From VGJW01 sp035285595 (GTDB lineage: Bacteria > Cyanobacteriota > Sericytochromatia > S15B-MN24 > VGJW01), in assembly GCA_035285595.1 (NCBI GenBank), contig JAYKGV010000022.1, positions 1 through 9,232 of the forward strand: a stretch of DNA of 9,232 nt. The letters run 5' to 3'. The position numbers and the translations under genes are program-made. Positions 6,620-9,232 of the stretch are shown one piece after another (position 1 is the first letter of the stretch; each line of letters starts with the position of its first letter). The notes beneath the pieces are model-generated. The model searched no databases. It worked only from the letters and a program-made list of their open reading frames with translations, and was not told where the DNA came from.

Positions 6620-7192
6620 TTGAGCGGCATCAACAACATGGGCCCTGGAACCGGGCCTTTCCCGGACGGATTGCCCTCTGCCAGAGCAGAAGCTTTGCGG
6701 AAGCTGCAGGAGCAACGAAAGGCTCTCGAACAGGCCCAGATGCCCGATGATTTGAAGAAGATTCGGGACACGTACCTCCGCCAACACGGAGGTGTCCACG
6801 GTGCTCCGGGCCGTGGTCAGTTGGATCAGCAGAAATCTGGCTCTCTGGGCAAATCAACTCCTGCAGGTTCGGCCCAGCCGAACCCCTCCTCGCAGGAGCC
6901 CAAGCCCTTTCCGGTTCAGCCGAAGTACGGTCTTCCCGCGCCTGTGGACAAGGAAGGCGACCAGCTTCCACTCCAACCGATGTATGGCTTGCCGACCCCA
7001 CAGGAGCCCGAGCCCTTTCCGGTTCAGCCGAAGTACGGTCTTCCCGCGCCTGTGGACAAGGAAGGCGACCAGCTTCCACTCCAACCGATGTATGGATTGC
7101 CTAGTCCAACGGCCGCAGATGCAGACGCCGTCGCCGAAGCGCAGCGCAAGGCGATGGAGATTCTGGCGAGGTACAGGATGGACGATTCTTGA
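6620..7192 (+). CDS. Candidate spliceotide-type substrate with four xYGLP motifs
   Basis: A 190-residue protein with a TTG start fixed by a strong ribosome site. Residues 1-91 are the probable leader: a Gly/Pro-rich start, a charged helix at about 20-60 (ARAEALRKLQEQRKALEQ, then PDDLKKIRDTYL), then a Gln/Ser/Gly linker. Residues 92-163 are two near-identical 36-residue repeats, each with two motifs, giving K102-Y-G, M121-Y-G, K138-Y-G and M157-Y-G, all followed by Leu-Pro. Residues 164-190 form an Ala/Glu/Arg helix ending RYRMDDS. There is no signal peptide, cysteine or typical NHLP/Nif11 leader. In known spliceotide systems XYG is the site where a tyramine-equivalent is lost and X becomes an alpha-keto-beta-residue; Lys and Met at X fit. 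The predicted product would be a protein with up to four beta-residues. A structural protein with Pro-rich repeats is the main alternative. Confidence 0.8.
   Translation: MSGINNMGPGTGPFPDGLPSARAEALRKLQEQRKALEQAQMPDDLKKIRDTYLRQHGGVHGAPGRGQLDQQKSGSLGKSTPAGSAQPNPSSQEPKPFPVQPKYGLPAPVDKEGDQLPLQPMYGLPTPQEPEPFPVQPKYGLPAPVDKEGDQLPLQPMYGLPSPTAADADAVAEAQRKAMEILARYRMDDS
6893..7108 (+). repeat. Two tandem 108-base repeats encoding the xYG motifs
   Basis: Copies at 6893-7000 and 7001-7108 differ at 5 of 108 bases by my count, with one run of more than 80 identical bases, so the duplication is recent or kept uniform. Each 36-residue unit splits into two 18-residue halves that share P-[FL]-P-[VL]-Q-P-[KM]-Y-G-L-P-[AT/S]-P, a much older duplication. 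The xYG codons are at 6923-6931, 6980-6988, 7031-7039 and 7088-7096. The only amino-acid changes between copies are Lys to Glu at position 4 and Thr to Ser at position 35, both outside the xYGLP motifs. Confidence 0.95.
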
Positions 7193-7254
7193 CCCAGGGT
7201 GATTTGCGGCTTGCGTCTCTCCGCAGAGAAGTGGGTTGAGGTAGGTACTGCCGC

Positions 7255-8130
7255 GTGCAGCCTTGGGTTCTCCTCGCCTCGATCGGCTTGGGTCCGATCC
7301 TTGAGGCAGCCGTGCATCGCGTATCGCTGCCGGGGGGGATTCCCTTCGAGGCGAGAGCTGTGCCCTCCGGAACCTTCCTTATGGGATCGTCGCAAGCAGA
7401 GCCGGGTCGGTACATCGATGAGACGCTTCATCGGGTAACTTTGACTCGTTCGTATCTGGTGCAAAATACGGAGATGACCCAGCAGCAGTGGCGTGCCCTG
7501 ATGGGGAATGAGCCATCCGCATTCCAGGGAGATCCCATGCGGCCCGTGGAGCGGGTCAGTTGGTACGATGCCTTGGCTTGTGCCAACGCCTTGTCGAGGG
7601 CCGAGGGTTTACCTGAGGTCTATGACCTTGCCGGGTGCACCGGCACACCCGGGGAAGGCGATTTTGACTGTGCGGCGGCTGGCTTGGTCGCGGGGCATCC
7701 CGCCCTCGCCATCGGCTGGCGCCTGCCCGCCGAAGCCGAGTGGGAGCATGCTTGCCGCGCCGGTACGGCTACGGTGTGGTCGCACGGGGATGATGCCCGA
7801 GAGTTGGTTGGCCATGCGTGGTTCGAGGATGTCAGCGGAAACTCCTCTCACCCCGTTGCGAGCCGTCAAGCCAATGCCTGGGGGCTTCACGACATGATGG
7901 GCAATGTCTGGGAGTGGTGCTGGGACAAGCCTCTCTATGATCCAAGCCCTGCCGTGGACCCACTTGGTTCCGTGCGTCCTGACATCGTGGCTCGGGTCTA
8001 CCGGGGAGGGGCCTGGGGTGTGCCAGCTCGGGATGTTCGACCGGCATGCCGCGCCCACGATGATCCGGCTTATCGAAGCCCGCTCATCGGGTTTCGTTTG
8101 GTGCGAACCTTGCCAGGTGGATCTTCCTGA
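7255..8130 (+). CDS. SUMF1/FGE-fold protein lacking the formylglycine catalytic cysteines
   Basis: A 291-residue protein of the formylglycine-generating-enzyme/sulfatase-modifying-factor fold, starting at GTG 7255, the first possible start after an in-frame TGA; AGG sits 9 bases upstream. Family hallmarks: FLMGSSQAEPGR (41-52), RPVERVSWYDALACANALS (96-114), WRLPAEAEWEHACRAGT (155-171), GLHDMMGNVWEWCWD (210-224) and VYRGGAW...IGFRLVRT (248-285). Aligning RGGAW to the human FGE active site puts Val256 and Val261 where the two catalytic cysteines should be, so it is not expected to make formylglycine. The insert at 120-152 with C128 and C139 is common in deltaproteobacterial members and may form a disulfide. 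The N-terminus is mildly hydrophobic (WVLLASIGLGPIL), a doubtful export signal. It lies 62 bases after the repeat protein and may be co-transcribed; its role there is unknown. Non-FGE members of this fold include oxidative enzymes and binding modules. Confidence 0.88.
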   Translation: MQPWVLLASIGLGPILEAAVHRVSLPGGIPFEARAVPSGTFLMGSSQAEPGRYIDETLHRVTLTRSYLVQNTEMTQQQWRALMGNEPSAFQGDPMRPVERVSWYDALACANALSRAEGLPEVYDLAGCTGTPGEGDFDCAAAGLVAGHPALAIGWRLPAEAEWEHACRAGTATVWSHGDDARELVGHAWFEDVSGNSSHPVASRQANAWGLHDMMGNVWEWCWDKPLYDPSPAVDPLGSVRPDIVARVYRGGAWGVPARDVRPACRAHDDPAYRSPLIGFRLVRTLPGGSS

Positions 8131-8239
8131 AGCGAGGCTCTGCGCTCGGGAGTGTTCCTCGAGAATCTGGCGTCATACCCAGCCCTTTCCTGGCAGCGGA
8201 TTCAGGGTCAGATTTCTTGAACACGCGGTCACGTCAGTC

Positions 8240-8266
8240 TTGAAAGTTGGTACAAGACACTAGATT
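8240..8266 (+). promoter_or_regulatory. Promoter-like sequence before the last complete gene
   Basis: TTGAAA (8240-8245) and TAGATT (8261-8266) resemble -35 and -10 boxes but are only 15 bases apart, and the start codon at 8269 would fall just before the predicted transcription start. Weak. The 138-base gap 8131-8268 shows no other clear signal and no terminator. Confidence 0.25.
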
Positions 8267-8268
8267 CC

Positions 8269-9066
8269 ATGGATAAGCAGTCGTCCCATCAAGCCTCGGG
8301 CCCCGCGCACGAGGATGCCCGGGTTAGCGGCCCACCCGGCGGGCTGACTGTCGATCCGGCCCTTTTTCAGTCGCCGCTGACCAAGGCAAGCACCATTCTT
8401 CGTAACCTCTTGGTCAAGCCCACGGCCGAAGCCATCGCTGGCGCAGCTTCCGCGGTGGCTGATGCGGCACGGACCGTCGCACAGGCACCGACGGTCCCCT
8501 CGGACCCCTCGTTGGCTCCATCTCCCAAGGCTCCTTCCCCCAGGTCGGCCTCTCCTCGTGCCACCGCTGCCGACTCTGGAGGCAGGCGATCGACCCGGCC
8601 ACTGAAGACGGACGAGTTGAGACTGGGGTTGCGCGAGCATGAGGACGCAGGCGGCGCAGAGGGAGGCACCGGAAGATCCCCCGTCGCCCGCGCGAGCTTG
8701 CCGGATGAGGTTTGGTTCGTCGAGCAGGGAAATGCCTCGCCCGAGCGCATGGAGTTGCTGCGGCGGGCCCTTAGGCGAGGTTTCGACAATCTGACGGGGG
8801 GTGAGCGAACGACGCTGTACCGGGTCTTGACCGAGGAGCGAACCTACCGTCAGGTGTATCTCAAGTTCCTGGAACAGCGTCTTCGGTCCGAGGCCCGTCC
8901 GAGGCCTGACCAGGCCGAGTTGAAGGCGATTCGTGCCCGGATGCAGCAGCATTTGGCCGTGCAAGCGCAGCTTTTCCAGCACCTGAAGACGCTCACCGGT
9001 CGGGTTGGTGCAACGGGTGGCACCGGCTTCCTGGGAAAGCCAAAGGGCAAGCCGGACCGTCCCTGA
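8269..9066 (+). CDS. Unrecognised protein, disordered N-half and helical C-half
   Basis: A 265-residue protein of no family I recognise. Residues 1-35 are polar. Residues 37-72 contain an Ala-rich helix (AEAIAGAASAVADAARTVAQ). Residues 73-145 are Pro/Ser/Ala/Gly-rich and probably disordered. Residues 146-243 look like charged helices: SPERMELLRRALRRGF, then GERTTLYRVLTEERTYRQVYLKFLEQRLR, then a final helix to LKTLTGR. It ends in a Gly/Lys-rich tail. There is no cysteine, signal peptide or membrane segment, and no xYG motif. ATG 8269 is the first start available but has no Shine-Dalgarno, so the true start could be later. The layout resembles the protein at 1995-2555. The long ORF on the opposite strand is a shadow: it is rich in Arg, Gly and Cys and has no family signature. 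Confidence 0.65.
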   Translation: MDKQSSHQASGPAHEDARVSGPPGGLTVDPALFQSPLTKASTILRNLLVKPTAEAIAGAASAVADAARTVAQAPTVPSDPSLAPSPKAPSPRSASPRATAADSGGRRSTRPLKTDELRLGLREHEDAGGAEGGTGRSPVARASLPDEVWFVEQGNASPERMELLRRALRRGFDNLTGGERTTLYRVLTEERTYRQVYLKFLEQRLRSEARPRPDQAELKAIRARMQQHLAVQAQLFQHLKTLTGRVGATGGTGFLGKPKGKPDRP

Positions 9067-9232
9067 ATGCTCCGCGAGGAGTTGCCGAAAAACGTGCTCG
9101 ACCGGGTGACCCGGCACCCGATCGTGGCGCCGCGCCATCCGCTCTCTGCCGGAATGCAATCGCAGAGGCCGATTGACCTCAAACGAAATGAAAACCCATT
9201 TGACTCCAATTCATGCGTCACCCACCGAGAGA
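9067..9232 (+). CDS. Possible partial gene running off the window
   Basis: An ATG directly abuts the preceding TGA, and the frame stays open for 55 codons to the window edge. Such TGA-ATG contact is typical of translationally coupled genes. GAGGAG lies inside the new frame rather than before it, so the start is not well supported. The stretch RPIDLKRNENPFDSNS faintly recalls the N-terminal NENPFG segment of histidinol-phosphate-type aminotransferases, but it is too short to assign. The DNA after about 9175 is noticeably AT-richer, which could instead mean intergenic sequence. Confidence 0.3.
   Translation, partial: MLREELPKNVLDRVTRHPIVAPRHPLSAGMQSQRPIDLKRNENPFDSNSCVTHRE
9102..9114. repeat. 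13-base odd palindrome after the last complete gene
   Basis: Perfect CCGGGT-G-ACCCGG, 36 bases past the stop of the gene ending at 9066. No T-run follows. Possible hairpin or binding site; it lies inside the uncertain partial ORF. Confidence 0.35.

Noticed and set aside
6923..6964. Y-x10-GDL motif inside the repeats (Tyr followed by EGDQL)
   Set aside because: The spacing is 9 rather than 10 residues and Gln interrupts GDL, so the resemblance is probably accidental.
6893..7108. CRISPR-like direct repeats
   Set aside because: The 108-base units are directly adjacent without spacers and encode in-frame protein repeats.
7255..8130. Active formylglycine-generating enzyme modifying a sulfatase
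   Set aside because: Both catalytic cysteine positions are Val and no sulfatase gene is in the window.
8260..9159. 299-codon minus-strand ORF
   Set aside because: It covers the plus-strand gene at 8269-9066. The plus translation has a coherent disordered/helical pattern while this one is Arg/Gly/Cys-rich and featureless, though neither has a known family.

Overview
The window is GC-rich bacterial DNA with dense, mostly compact genes, frequent GTG/TTG starts and several good Shine-Dalgarno sites. It carries no rRNA, tRNA, phage or transposase genes. The gene types (a lipoprotein M28 peptidase, a SUMF1/FGE-fold protein with a Cys-containing insert, an eight-EF-hand protein, a Bax-inhibitor-1 family membrane protein) suggest a chromosome from a deltaproteobacterium-like lineage such as Myxococcota. 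That placement is inferred from gene content and is not certain.

Left part (1-4837). A minus-strand M28 metallopeptidase lipoprotein (53-1114) diverges from a small SAM-dependent methyltransferase (1267-1866). Next come an unrecognised Ala-rich helical protein (1995-2555) and a protein with eight EF-hand loops and a Pro/Glu tail (2670-3728). The EF-hand gene converges on a minus-strand Bax-inhibitor-1/YccA-type membrane protein (4115-4837). The 386-base gap between those two holds a long-loop hairpin and a 19-base perfect palindrome.

Centre (4957-8130) is the most interesting part. A radical SAM/SPASM enzyme (4957-6270) is followed after 12 bases by a 101-residue protein (6283-6588). After another 31 bases comes a 190-residue protein (6620-7192) with a Pro-rich 36-residue tandem repeat carrying four evenly spaced x-Tyr-Gly-Leu-Pro motifs: KYGLP, MYGLP, KYGLP, MYGLP. 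This order (radical SAM enzyme, small partner, precursor with repeated xYG) matches what I know of the PlpX/PlpY spliceotide systems. In those, a radical SAM splicease removes a tyramine-equivalent from XYG and leaves an alpha-keto-beta-amino acid. My reading is that the window encodes a spliceotide-type RiPP or protein-modification operon whose substrate has an atypical layout: helical leader, repeat core, helical tail, and no recognisable NHLP/Nif11 leader. A SUMF1/FGE-fold protein lacking the catalytic cysteines follows (7255-8130) and may belong to the same operon.

Right part (8131-9232). An unrecognised protein with a disordered N-half and helical C-half (8269-9066) has a promoter-like sequence in front. 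An ORF starting immediately after its stop (9067 onward) stays open to the window edge.
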